DNA of 39,681 bases from Kineosporia sp. A_224. Its GTDB lineage: Bacteria > Actinomycetota > Actinomycetes > Actinomycetales > Kineosporiaceae. The notes under the pieces are model-generated. The model had not been told where the DNA came from, made no database searches, and saw only the letters and a list, made by a program, of their open reading frames with translations. This document shows positions 24,448 through 33,937 of the stretch, piece after piece. A program made the translations under genes and the position numbers. The stretch is from assembly GCF_002198655.1 (NCBI RefSeq), contig NZ_MWLN01000169.1, positions 1 to 39,681 of the forward strand, in the 5' to 3' direction. Positions within the stretch are counted from its first letter, which is position 1. Each line of letters starts with the position of its first letter.

Positions 24448-25923
24448 ATGACGAGCGCCGCCGTCCGCCCGCTGCACGACCGCCCGCCGGTCACGACGTC
24501 CTCCGTGCCGCCGGTCGTCCGGCTCCCGAAGGGGCGGGTCGCGCACGAGCGGGCCGTCGAGGCCCTGCTCGACAGCTACCGGCGGATCCCGGCCGGGGCG
24601 GGCGTCCGGCTCGCGAAGCGGACGTCGAACCTGTTCCGCCCCAGGGCGCAGGCGGCCGGCCCCGGTCTCGACGTCGCCGCCCTCGACGGCGTCGTGAGCA
24701 TCGACACCGCGCCCCGGACCGCCGACGTCCAGGGCATGTGCACGTACGAGAACCTCGTCGCCGCGACGCTGCCCAAGGGCCTCGTGCCGCTCGTCGTCCC
24801 GCAGCTGCGCACGATCACGCTCGGCGGCGCCGTCACCGGGCTCGGCATCGAGTCGACGTCGTTCCGCAACGGGCTGCCCCACGAGTCCGTCCTCGAGCTG
24901 GACGTCGTCACGGGGGCCGGCGACCTCGTCACCGCGACCCCGCACGGCGAGCACGCCGACCTCTTCCGGGGCTTCCCGAACTCCTACGGGACGCTCGGAT
25001 ACTCGGTACGCCTGCGGATCGAGCTCGAGGAGGTCGCCCCGTTCGTCGAGACCCGCAACGTGCGGTTCGCGAGCCTCGACGAGCTCGAGGCGGCGATCGG
25101 CGCCGTGGTGCGCGACGGTGCCTGGGACGGCGAGCGCGTGGACTTCCTCGACGGGGTCGTCTTCTCCGCGACCGAGTCCTACCTCGTGCTCGGCACGTGG
25201 GCGCACGACGTCCCGTCGTTGTCCGACTACACCGGTCAGGAGATCTACTACCGCAGCCTGCGCGACCGCGGCCGGGACGCCCTCACCGTGCACGACTACC
25301 TGTGGCGCTGGGACGTCGACTGGTTCTGGTGCTCCAAGGCGTTCGGCGCCCAGCACCCGGCCCTGCGCAAGGTGTGGCCGGCGTCCCGGCGGCGCAGCGA
25401 CGTCTACTACCGGATGGTCGGGCTGGAGAACCGGTACGGCGTCGCCGCCAGGATCGACGCGTGGCGCGGCAAGCCGGCCCGGGAGCGGGTCGTCCAGGAC
25501 GTCGAGGTGCCCGTCTCGCGGACCGCCGACTTCCTGCGGTGGTTCCTCGACCACGTCCCCATGACGCCGGTGTGGCTGTGCCCGCTGCGGGTGCGCGACC
25601 ACGGCGGGCCGCTCGGGGACGTCCCGGACGGCGCGCAGCCCTGGTCGCTCTACCCGCTGCGGGCCGGCGAGACGTACGTGAACATCGGCTTCTGGGGGAC
25701 GGTCCCGATCGAGGCCGGTCGCGCGGACGGCGACGTCAACCGCGCCGTCGAGGCGGCCGTCTCCGGGTTCGACGGGCACAAGTCGCTCTACTCCGACGCG
25801 TACTACGACGAGACGGACTTCTGGGCGAGGTACGGCGGGGACGCCTACCGGCCTCTCAAGGAGCGGTACGACCCGGCCGGCCGGCTGCTCGACCTCTACG
25901 CGAAGGCGGTCGGACGGCGCTGA
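24448..25923 (+). CDS. FAD-binding oxidoreductase, TmsA/BfaA-like (DHCR24-related)
   Basis: The 491-residue protein has an FAD-binding-4 domain (PF01565 type): VVSIDTAPRTADVQGMCTYE, VVPQLRTITLGGAVTGLGIE and FRGFPNSYGTLGYSVRLRIE follow the pattern seen in eukaryotic DHCR24 and in the mycobacterial oxidoreductase of the tuberculostearate locus. TmsA/BfaA reduces 10-methylene to 10-methyl fatty acids made by TmsB/BfaB. That role is inferred here from similarity and from the nearby Cfa-like gene. ATG 24448 lacks a ribosome site. CATGAT (24436-24441) just upstream could be a -10 for a leaderless transcript. A TGACGTCA palindrome sits at 24442-24449. Confidence 0.8.
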   Translation: MTSAAVRPLHDRPPVTTSSVPPVVRLPKGRVAHERAVEALLDSYRRIPAGAGVRLAKRTSNLFRPRAQAAGPGLDVAALDGVVSIDTAPRTADVQGMCTYENLVAATLPKGLVPLVVPQLRTITLGGAVTGLGIESTSFRNGLPHESVLELDVVTGAGDLVTATPHGEHADLFRGFPNSYGTLGYSVRLRIELEEVAPFVETRNVRFASLDELEAAIGAVVRDGAWDGERVDFLDGVVFSATESYLVLGTWAHDVPSLSDYTGQEIYYRSLRDRGRDALTVHDYLWRWDVDWFWCSKAFGAQHPALRKVWPASRRRSDVYYRMVGLENRYGVAARIDAWRGKPARERVVQDVEVPVSRTADFLRWFLDHVPMTPVWLCPLRVRDHGGPLGDVPDGAQPWSLYPLRAGETYVNIGFWGTVPIEAGRADGDVNRAVEAAVSGFDGHKSLYSDAYYDETDFWARYGGDAYRPLKERYDPAGRLLDLYAKAVGRR

Positions 25924-26005
25924 TCAGGGCGCAGGGCTCAACCCCCGGCGGGTGCGGGCCGATCAGCAGGGAGTAGGGCCGGTCGCACGGACAGGGGGTA
26001 CTCGG

Positions 26006-27241
26006 ATGGGAGCACGCGCCACGGGCGCCCCGCTCCCGACGGCTGCCGTCCACGTGGGCCGGCAGCCGATCTTCGACGAGACCGGCGCCCTCTACGGGTA
26101 CGAGCTGCTCTTCCGCGACACCGCGGGCGCGACCGCCGCGGAGGGCAACGGGGACGCCGCGACGACCCGCACGATCCTCGCCGCCTTCACGGCCTTCGAC
26201 GTCTCCGACCTGCTCGGCGGCCGGCTCGGCTTCGTCAACCTCACCCGGTCGTTCCTCGTCGGTGAGCTCCCGGTGCCGTTCGACCCGGGCGGCGCCGTCC
26301 TCGAGGTGCTCGAGACCGTCGAGATCGACGACGACGTCGTGGCCGGCACCCGGCGGCTCGCCGAGGAGGGCTACCCGATCGCCCTGGACGACTTCGTGTG
26401 GTCCAGCGCCGCCGAACCGCTCCTGGAGATCGCCTCGATCGTCAAGGTCGACGTCCTCGGGCTCACGTGGGACGAGGTCATGGCGACGGCCACCCGCTCG
26501 GCCCGGCACGGCTGCCGGCTCCTCGCGGAACGCGTCGAGGACGAGGCCATGCTGACCCGGTGCACCGAGGCCGGGTTCACGCTCTTCCAGGGCTACCACC
26601 TCGGCCGGCCGCAGACGATGACGGCGCAGACCCTCGCCCCCGGGCACGCCGTCGCCCTCCAGCTCCTCGCCCGGCTCAGCGACCCGGCGACGACGGCCCG
26701 GGACGTCGAGGAGATGCTCCGCTCGGACCCCGCCCTGACCTTCCGGCTGCTGCAGATCGCCAACTCGGCGTCCAACGGCCTGACCCGCAGCGTCTCCTCG
26801 ATCCGGGACGCCGTCGTCCTCGTCGGGCTGCAGACCCTGCGCGCGTGGCTCGTGCTCATCACGCTCTCGGGCATCGGCGGCAGCGCGGACCGGCTCGGCG
26901 CCGCGCTGACCCGGGCCCGCACCTGCGAGACCGTCGCCCGGGGCTCGGCCACCGTGCGCCCCGACGTGGCATTCACCGTCGGCCTGCTCGACGGCATCGC
27001 CCAGAGCCTCGGGACGGACGGTGAGCAGCTCCTCGAGCGGCTCCCGCCGCTGTCCGACGAGCTCGCCGACGCCCTGGCCGGCGGCCGGGGCCCGCTGCGC
27101 ACCCTGCTCGACGCCGTCCACGGCTACGAGACCGGCGACCTCGCGGCCGTCGCGGCGTCCGGGGTCGACCCCGGCGCGCTCGCCGAGGCCTACCTCGGGG
27201 CGCTGGCGTGGACGAACCGGACGGCGTCCGCGGTCGGCTGA
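26006..27241 (+). CDS. EAL-HDOD signalling protein (YuxH-like)
   Basis: The 411-residue protein has an N-terminal EAL-like domain (VHVGRQPIFDETGALYGYEL, ALDDFVW, VKVDVLG, GYHLGRPQ) and a C-terminal HDOD domain (LLRLLQIANSA-like FRLLQIANSASNGL, SSIRDAVVLVGLQTLRAW). The catalytic E-x-L appears as ELLFR and AEGVET as AERVED, so cyclic-di-GMP hydrolysis is unlikely. Members of this family act as effectors or scaffolds, often in motility and chemotaxis control. ATG 26006 has AGGGGG 10 bases upstream. Its last 52 bases overlap, tail to tail, the small gene on the other strand. Confidence 0.87.
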   Translation: MGARATGAPLPTAAVHVGRQPIFDETGALYGYELLFRDTAGATAAEGNGDAATTRTILAAFTAFDVSDLLGGRLGFVNLTRSFLVGELPVPFDPGGAVLEVLETVEIDDDVVAGTRRLAEEGYPIALDDFVWSSAAEPLLEIASIVKVDVLGLTWDEVMATATRSARHGCRLLAERVEDEAMLTRCTEAGFTLFQGYHLGRPQTMTAQTLAPGHAVALQLLARLSDPATTARDVEEMLRSDPALTFRLLQIANSASNGLTRSVSSIRDAVVLVGLQTLRAWLVLITLSGIGGSADRLGAALTRARTCETVARGSATVRPDVAFTVGLLDGIAQSLGTDGEQLLERLPPLSDELADALAGGRGPLRTLLDAVHGYETGDLAAVAASGVDPGALAEAYLGALAWTNRTASAVG

Positions 27242-27621
27242 CGGCGCACGCGCAGCCGGGCGAGCAGCCGGTGCCCGAACCGGTCGCGGCGGGTGAACCG
27301 CGAGACCTTCGTCGGCTTGTCCGGCACCGAGGCGAACCCGAGGTAGTACCCGGCCTCGCAGGCCGCCCCGCACAGCGCGTCGAAGCGCCGCTCGGCGGCG
27401 TCGAAGGACAAGCTCGCCCGCTCGTAGCCGGCGAGGTCGGTGTCGGCGAGCGCAGCGGTCATCCGGTCGTTGGCGGCCGCCATGACCCGGGCCGTGACGT
27501 CGAGCGCGCGGGTCAGCTCGCCGCCCGCGCGGACCTCGCTGCCCGACCGGACCTGCACGACGGAGGGACCGGCGACGGCGGCGGCGCGCAGGGCGCCGAG
27601 GGCGCTCGAGGTCGGGCACAT
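27190..27621 (-). CDS. Hypothetical protein, 143 aa
   Basis: The reading frame begins at ATG 27621 with an excellent AAGGAG site 8 bases upstream and GC-rich third positions, so I think it is real. The N-terminal third holds Ala-rich stretches. The middle is helical (LTRALDVTARVMAAANDRM, YERASLSFDAAERRFDAL), with cysteines C84 and C88. The C-terminus is strongly basic (SRFTRRDRFGHRLLARLRV). I recognise no family. A nucleic-acid or protein-binding helical bundle is possible. It overlaps the end of the EAL-HDOD gene by 52 bases. Confidence 0.6.
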   Translation of the reverse strand: MCPTSSALGALRAAAVAGPSVVQVRSGSEVRAGGELTRALDVTARVMAAANDRMTAALADTDLAGYERASLSFDAAERRFDALCGAACEAGYYLGFASVPDKPTKVSRFTRRDRFGHRLLARLRVRRQPTADAVRFVHASAPR

Positions 27622-27701
27622 GGCACACACTCCTTCAGGGTTCGTCCCCCGGAAGGAGCCGTCCGGCCGCGACCAGATACGGCGCCGTCGGCCCCGGTGC
27701 G

Positions 27702-29354
<1,653 letters not shown>

Positions 29355-29441
29355 GGAGGCTCCCTCGTGCGTGCGGCACCGGCCCCGCTGGTACGCCGGG
29401 CGGCGATCGCAGGCTAGTGCCCGGCTCCGGAGGGTGCACTT

Positions 29442-29462
29442 GTGGAACACCGACTGTTCCAC
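29442..29462. promoter_or_regulatory. 21-bp palindrome between pgm and the HipA-like gene
   Basis: Perfect 8-bp arms GTGGAACA (29442-29449) and TGTTCCAC (29455-29462) flank a 5-base centre. It sits 88 bases upstream of pgm and 79 bases upstream of the HipA-like kinase start, in the shared promoter region. Length and symmetry suit a dimeric repressor. No regulator gene is adjacent, so the binding protein is unknown. Confidence 0.5.
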
Positions 29463-29540
29463 GATCCGCCCGGGCGTGCGCCGACCGGTCGTCCGTGTGC
29501 GGACGAACGGCCCGGCTCGCGGGCTGGCAGAGTTCACCCC

Positions 29541-30335
29541 GTGCGACGGACGGTGCGAGCGACGCGGTACGTCACCCCCCTGCGCGAGGGCGGGTCGCTG
29601 CCGGGCATCGTCGAGGCGGACGACGACGGCACGTACGTCGTGAAGTTCCGGGGCGCGGGGCAGGGGACGGCGTCCCTCGTCGCCGAGGTCGTCGTCGGTG
29701 AGCTCGGCCGCCTGCTCGGGATCCGGGTGCCCGAGCTGGTCGGTGTCGACCTGGACCCGGAGATCGGCCGCCGCGAGCCCGACGAGGAGGTCCAGGACCT
29801 GCTCGCCGCGAGCGCCGGCCTCAATCTCGGGATGGACTTCCTCCCCGGGTCCGTCGGGTACGACGGGCTCGGCTGGACGCCGCCGGTCACCGAGGCGCTC
29901 GCCGTGCACTGGCTCGACGCGTTCACGGCGAACGTCGACCGCACGTGGCGCAACCCGAACCTGCTCGTCTGGCACCGCGCGCTGTGGGCGATCGACCACG
30001 GTGCCGCGCTCGTCTTCCAGCACGCCTGGCCGGACGTCGACCGCTGGGCCGCTCGGCCCTACGACCTCGCCCAGCACGTGCTGGGGCCGGTCGTCGCGCA
30101 GGCGTCCCGGGCGCAGGCCGCGGACGCCGACGCGCACCTCGCGGGGCTCGTCACCGCCGACAGCCTCGGCGAGGTGCTCGCCCTCGTGCCCGACGCCTGG
30201 CTGCTCGGGATGAACGCCGCGCTCGGCGACGACCGGCCGGCCGGCGCCTGGCGGGACCGGTACGTCGAGTACCTGCTCGCCCGGGTCGGCGGCGCGCGTC
30301 CGTGGTGGCCGCCGCTGCACGGGGTCGCGGCGTGA
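29541..30335 (+). CDS. HipA-family kinase-like protein
   Basis: The 264-residue protein has a HipA-type kinase core: K35 in YVVKFRGAG as the ATP lysine, the loop [19 protein letters not shown] (127-145) with D133 and N138 in the catalytic positions, and IDHGAAL (151-157) as the metal-binding motif. HipA proteins phosphorylate a tRNA synthetase in toxin-antitoxin systems, but this short form lacks the HipA N-terminal subdomain and no HipB is present. GTG 29541 fits the family start, though its ribosome site is weak. The next gene (DUF3037) overlaps it by four bases (GTGA). This pairing is recurrent in bacteria, though its function is unknown. Confidence 0.8.
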   Translation: MRRTVRATRYVTPLREGGSLPGIVEADDDGTYVVKFRGAGQGTASLVAEVVVGELGRLLGIRVPELVGVDLDPEIGRREPDEEVQDLLAASAGLNLGMDFLPGSVGYDGLGWTPPVTEALAVHWLDAFTANVDRTWRNPNLLVWHRALWAIDHGAALVFQHAWPDVDRWAARPYDLAQHVLGPVVAQASRAQAADADAHLAGLVTADSLGEVLALVPDAWLLGMNAALGDDRPAGAWRDRYVEYLLARVGGARPWWPPLHGVAA

Positions 30336-30775
30336 GCACCCGCGGCGGGGCCGCCGACGGGCGCCGTTTCCTCGCGGGCGAGGGACCTGCCGCCGGTGAG
30401 CGGGTGCCGTTCGAGTACGCGGTGCTGCGGGCGGTCCCGCGGGTCGACCGCGGCGAGTGCGTGAACATCGGGGTCGTCCTCTACTCGCAGGCGACCGACT
30501 ACCTCGGCTGCGCCCTGCACGTCGACGCCGCCCGGCTGCGGGCCCTCGACGCCGGCGTCGACGTCGACGCGGTCGAGGCCGTCCTCGCCGGGATCCGCGC
30601 GGTCTGCCACGGCGACCCGGCCGCCGGCGGCGCCGCTGCCGAACCCGCGCGGGTCCGCTTCGGCTGGCTCACCGCCCCCCGCAGCACCGTCGTCCAGCCC
30701 GGGCCCGTGCACTCCGGCCTGACCGCCGACCCGGCCGCCGACCTCGACCGCCTGCTGGAGCGCCTGGTCCGCTGA
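30332..30775 (+). CDS. DUF3037 family protein
   Basis: The 147-residue protein contains [20 protein letters not shown] followed by IGVVLYSQ (about 26-53), the core of DUF3037. The remainder is helical, with an Ala/Gly-rich patch near 94-104. The GTG start overlaps the stop of the HipA-like kinase gene, so the two are translated together and probably act together. No biochemical function is established. A partner or substrate of the kinase is the natural guess. Confidence 0.8.
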   Translation: MSTRGGAADGRRFLAGEGPAAGERVPFEYAVLRAVPRVDRGECVNIGVVLYSQATDYLGCALHVDAARLRALDAGVDVDAVEAVLAGIRAVCHGDPAAGGAAAEPARVRFGWLTAPRSTVVQPGPVHSGLTADPAADLDRLLERLVR

Positions 30776-30913
30776 CCGTCATGTCCCAGCAAGCCGACAT
30801 GCCCCGACGGGCGACCACGACGCAACCACCACTGCGCCTTCGGTGGCACAACCGGCCCTGACGAGGACTTCCGGTCGCGTTGTGGCGCCTCGCTGGCACC
30901 GAGACCCGACCCG

Positions 30914-31098
30914 TGGCTCGCTCCTGATGGCAGAGCAAGACGGTCGCCTGGGCGGACGGCGTGCGCCGGCCCCGGGGGCCGACCGCGCCACAGCTTCGTC
31001 GTTGCCGCGGGAAACGCGGGGCGGATGCCGGGGTGTCGGCGAGCAACGACGAAACTGTGGCGCGCCGTGCCCATGGCTCGCTGGTGATGGCAGAGCAA
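30914..31098. repeat. Pair of 25-base imperfect direct repeats
   Basis: TGGCTCGCTCCTGATGGCAG plus AGCAA (30914-30938) and TGGCTCGCTGGTGATGGCAG plus AGCAA (31074-31098) agree at 23 of 25 positions and start 160 bases apart. Each is preceded by TGTGGCGC (30881-30888 and 31056-31063), at distances of 25 and 10 bases. This suggests a duplicated unit that has since diverged. Confidence 0.7.
30984..31064. repeat. 22-bp inverted repeat, stem-loop candidate
   Basis: Arms at 30984-31005 and 31043-31064 are complementary at 21 of 22 positions (core words CGCCACAGCTTCGTCGTTGC and GCAACGACGAAACTGTGG) around a 37-base loop. The RNA would form a very stable hairpin. It lies 209 bases past the DUF3037 stop, rather far for a simple terminator, and no T-run follows. 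A structured RNA or a miniature mobile element is an alternative. Confidence 0.6.
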
Positions 31099-31299
31099 AG
31101 CGTCGTGAGGTGGTTCCGGGGCGAGCGTGGCGGAGCGGCACGTGGATGCCGGCCCGACCGGACCGGCCACGAGGGGCCGGCGGGAACGTGCACGACCACA
31201 TGACAGGCACCGCCGGTCGGATGACAGTCGCCGTGACGCCGCGCCGCCGCGCCGCACCCCGACCTAGCGTGGACGGATGGACGCGACCGGGGAGGCGTC

Positions 31300-33753
31300 A
31301 TGAGGCGTGCCGTCGCCGCGGCCGTCACCGCGCTCGTCGTGGTCGCCGGGTCGGCCGTCGCCGCGGTCGGTCTCGCGCCGCCGGCCGCGGCGCACGCCCG
31401 CGTCGTCGGCACCGAGCCGGCCGCCGGCACCGACCTCGCCGCGCCGCCGGAGCAGGTCGTCGTCCGCTTCAGCGAGCCGGTCCGCGGGCCGGTCACGGTG
31501 CTCGTCCGGGCCGGGGACGGTTCCTCCGCGACCGCCGGCGCGGCCGACGTCGACGCACTCTCCGTCGTGCAGCCGGTTCGGGCCGACGCCGCGGCCGGCC
31601 GCTGGACCGTCGTCTTCCGCGTCGTGGGCGCGGACGGGCACCCCGTCGCCGGGGCGGTGTCCTTCACGGTCGGCGGCGCCGGGTCGGGCCCGGCGACCGG
31701 TGCACCGGGGCCGGTGCGGTCGCCCGTGGCGATCGGGCTCGCCGTCCTCCTGCTCGCGGCCGCCGGCTGGACCCTGCTGCGCGGACGCCGGACGACGGCC
31801 CCCGCGGTGCGGCTCGGGGTCGCGGGGGCGCTCGTGGGCGGCGGCGTCCTCGTCGCGGCGCTCGCCGTCGGCGGCGGTGCGCCGCAGCCGGTCGCCGAGG
31901 GGCTGCCGGACGCCGGGGCACTCGTCGGCTGGGCCCGGCCGGCGCTGCGGCTGACCGTGGAGGCCGGTCTCGTCGTCGCCTACGGGCTGCTGCTCGGGGC
32001 GAGCGTCCTGCTGCGCCCCGCCCCGTCCGGCGCGGCGGCGACGGCACCGCGCTCAGCCGGACCCCGGGTGCCGGCCTCGGACGTCGCGTTCGCCGGGGCC
32101 GTCGCCGGGGTCGCGGCGCTCGCGGCAGCGGTCCAGGTCTGGGTCACCGCGAGCGACATCCGCGGGGTCGGGCTCGTCGCCGGCGCCGACCCGGACGCCG
32201 TCACCGCGTTCCTCCTCGAGGACCCGCAGGGCCGCACGCTCGCCGTCCAGCTGCTCCTCGCCGGGGCGACGGCGGTGCTCGCGACGGGGGTCGCGCAGGG
32301 CCGGGTCGGTGTCCCGCGCCGGTTCGCCGCCGGGCTGGCCGCGCTGGCGGCCGCCGCGCTCCTGCCGCCGCTGACCGTCGGCCACCTCGCCGTCACCCCC
32401 GGACCGGGCCTGGCCGGGACGGTGCTCGCCGTGCACGTCCTCGCCGCCGCGACCTGGGTGGGCGGCCTCGTCGCGCTCGTCCGGACCGCCGCAGTCGTCG
32501 GCGCCGACGGGCTGCGCGCCGCGCTGCCCGGCTGGTCCCGGCTCGCGCTGGGCTGCGCGCTCGCGGTCGGCGCGACCGGGCTGGTCAACCTCGCGCTGCG
32601 GCTCGACGGGCCGGCCGGTCTCGCCACCGGCTACGGCCTCGTCGTCGGGGTCAAGGTCGCCGCCTTCGCCGGTCTCGTCGTGCTCGGCGCCGCGCAGCGC
32701 CGCCGGGTCGCCGGTGCCCTGGCGGACGGCGCGACCGCCCGCGCCGCTGCCGTGCGGGCCGTCGTCCGGCTGGCCGTCGTCGAGGTCGTCGTCATGGCCG
32801 GCACCTTCGCGGCCGCCGCGGCGCTGACCCGGACGCCGTCCCCGCCGCGCACCGTCGACCCCGCCCAGCTCGACGGCGACGGCTCGGAGGCCGTCCTCGG
32901 CTTCGCGCCGCCGCTGGAGGCGACACCGCTGCGCCTGCTCACCGGGCACCTCCTCGACGGCCCGGCCCTCGTGCTCGTGGCCGCGACGGCGTGGTGGGTG
33001 TGGCGATGCCTGCGCGGCCGCGACGCCGGTCGGACGGCGGCCGGCTGGGCGGTCGCCGGGGTCGCCGTCCTCGCCTGGTCCACCGTCGGCGGGCTCGGGC
33101 TCTACGCCCGCGTCGGGCTGCCGGCGGCCGTGGGGGCACATCTCCTCGTCACCGTCGGCGTGCCGCTGCTCCTGCTCCGGGCCGGTCTGGCCGACGCGCT
33201 GCCAGCACCGCTGCGCCGGGTGCCCGCCCCGCTCGCCGCGGCGCTCCTGGCGCTCGTCACGGCGGGCCGGTTCGTGCCCGGGGTCCAGGACGCCGTGACG
33301 TCCACGCCGGGCGGGTACTGGGCGGCGCTCGTCGCCGGGCTCGGGGCGGGGCTCGTGGCCCTCGCGCGCTGCGTGCCGCCGGTCGCTCCCGGCCGCCTCC
33401 GGCTGCTCGGCCCGGGGCCGCGGGCGCTCGTCCTCGCGGCCGGGGTCGTCGCGTGCGGGGCGCTGTCCTGGTGGCTCGTCGGGACGGCGACCCTCGTCGG
33501 GCTCGACTGGTTCTCCGGGTTCTCGGTGCCGTACCTGCGCAGCTTCGGCGACGACCAGCGCCGGGCCGGGTTCGTCGCCTGGTTCGCCGGCGGGCTGCCC
33601 CTGCTGGCCCTGCTCGGGGGTCTCGTCCTCGCGGCGGGCCGCGGCGGGTCGTCGGGTGCGATCGACGCTCCGGAGAGCCTTCGCAACGCTCCGGAGTCGA
33701 TCGAGGACGCGTCGTCGATGACACGTGCCGACCCCGCTCGTCCGAACACCTGA
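31300..33753 (+). CDS. CopC-CopD-CtaG fusion, copper-handling membrane protein
   Basis: The 817-residue protein starts at ATG 31300 behind GGGGAGG. Residues 1-31 are a signal peptide. The mature protein would begin with H32 (HARVVGTEP), the N-terminal Cu(II) ligand of CopC. D112 and H114 (GADGHPVAG) complete the CopC site. A CopD multi-helix domain follows (about 145-520; HVLAAATWVGGLVAL is typical). The C-terminal third is a CtaG/caa3-assembly-like membrane domain (LLTGHLLDGPALVL, HLLVTVGVPLLLL). It probably binds periplasmic copper and moves it across the membrane or to oxidases. The gene just downstream encodes a multicopper oxidase, consistent with a copper-supply role. A terminator follows it. 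Confidence 0.88.
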   Translation: MRRAVAAAVTALVVVAGSAVAAVGLAPPAAAHARVVGTEPAAGTDLAAPPEQVVVRFSEPVRGPVTVLVRAGDGSSATAGAADVDALSVVQPVRADAAAGRWTVVFRVVGADGHPVAGAVSFTVGGAGSGPATGAPGPVRSPVAIGLAVLLLAAAGWTLLRGRRTTAPAVRLGVAGALVGGGVLVAALAVGGGAPQPVAEGLPDAGALVGWARPALRLTVEAGLVVAYGLLLGASVLLRPAPSGAAATAPRSAGPRVPASDVAFAGAVAGVAALAAAVQVWVTASDIRGVGLVAGADPDAVTAFLLEDPQGRTLAVQLLLAGATAVLATGVAQGRVGVPRRFAAGLAALAAAALLPPLTVGHLAVTPGPGLAGTVLAVHVLAAATWVGGLVALVRTAAVVGADGLRAALPGWSRLALGCALAVGATGLVNLALRLDGPAGLATGYGLVVGVKVAAFAGLVVLGAAQRRRVAGALADGATARAAAVRAVVRLAVVEVVVMAGTFAAAAALTRTPSPPRTVDPAQLDGDGSEAVLGFAPPLEATPLRLLTGHLLDGPALVLVAATAWWVWRCLRGRDAGRTAAGWAVAGVAVLAWSTVGGLGLYARVGLPAAVGAHLLVTVGVPLLLLRAGLADALPAPLRRVPAPLAAALLALVTAGRFVPGVQDAVTSTPGGYWAALVAGLGAGLVALARCVPPVAPGRLRLLGPGPRALVLAAGVVACGALSWWLVGTATLVGLDWFSGFSVPYLRSFGDDQRRAGFVAWFAGGLPLLALLGGLVLAAGRGGSSGAIDAPESLRNAPESIEDASSMTRADPARPNT

Positions 33754-33759
33754 CGAGCG

Positions 33760-33779
33760 CCCCCTAAAGCAGGGGGTTT
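33760..33779 (+). terminator. Intrinsic terminator after the copper gene
   Basis: CCCCCT (33760-33765), a 5-base loop and AGGGGG (33771-33776), followed by TTT, form a compact GC stem with a short T-run. It begins 7 bases after the stop, so the multicopper oxidase must be transcribed mainly from its own promoter. Confidence 0.7.
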
Positions 33780-33937
33780 GCCGATTTAGCACTCCCTTAA
33801 TCGCCGTCGGGTGCGCAATCTGGACTGGTCGGGAACAGGAAGTGCTTTTCCCTCGACCGCGGTGACAGGGCAGTCCCGCGGTCCAGGAGGCCGCCGTGCG
33901 CGAGCGTCCCGACGTCCGTGATGAAGAGGGGCGAACC

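Larger units (their letters stand above)
30776..31299. other. 524-bp non-coding region with repeats
   Basis: No credible gene is visible between the DUF3037 stop and the copper gene. The region holds a long inverted repeat and a pair of 25-base direct repeats (listed separately), and further copies of TGTGGCGC or its complement (GGCACAAC at 30846, GTTGTGGCGC at 30879). Near the right end ATGACAG occurs at 31200 and 31221, 21 bp apart, upstream of the copper gene and perhaps part of its control. Confidence 0.5.

Noticed and set aside
22936-25779. 947-codon open frame on the minus strand
   Set aside because: It is antisense to the DUF1015 and FAD oxidoreductase genes and is made of Arg/Asp/Val/Gly-rich low-complexity sequence. 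It is an artefact of GC-rich third positions.
33784-33795. TTAGCACTC-like word resembling half of a CIRCE heat-shock operator
   Set aside because: The second half (GAGTGCTAA after 9 bases) is absent and no chaperone gene is nearby.
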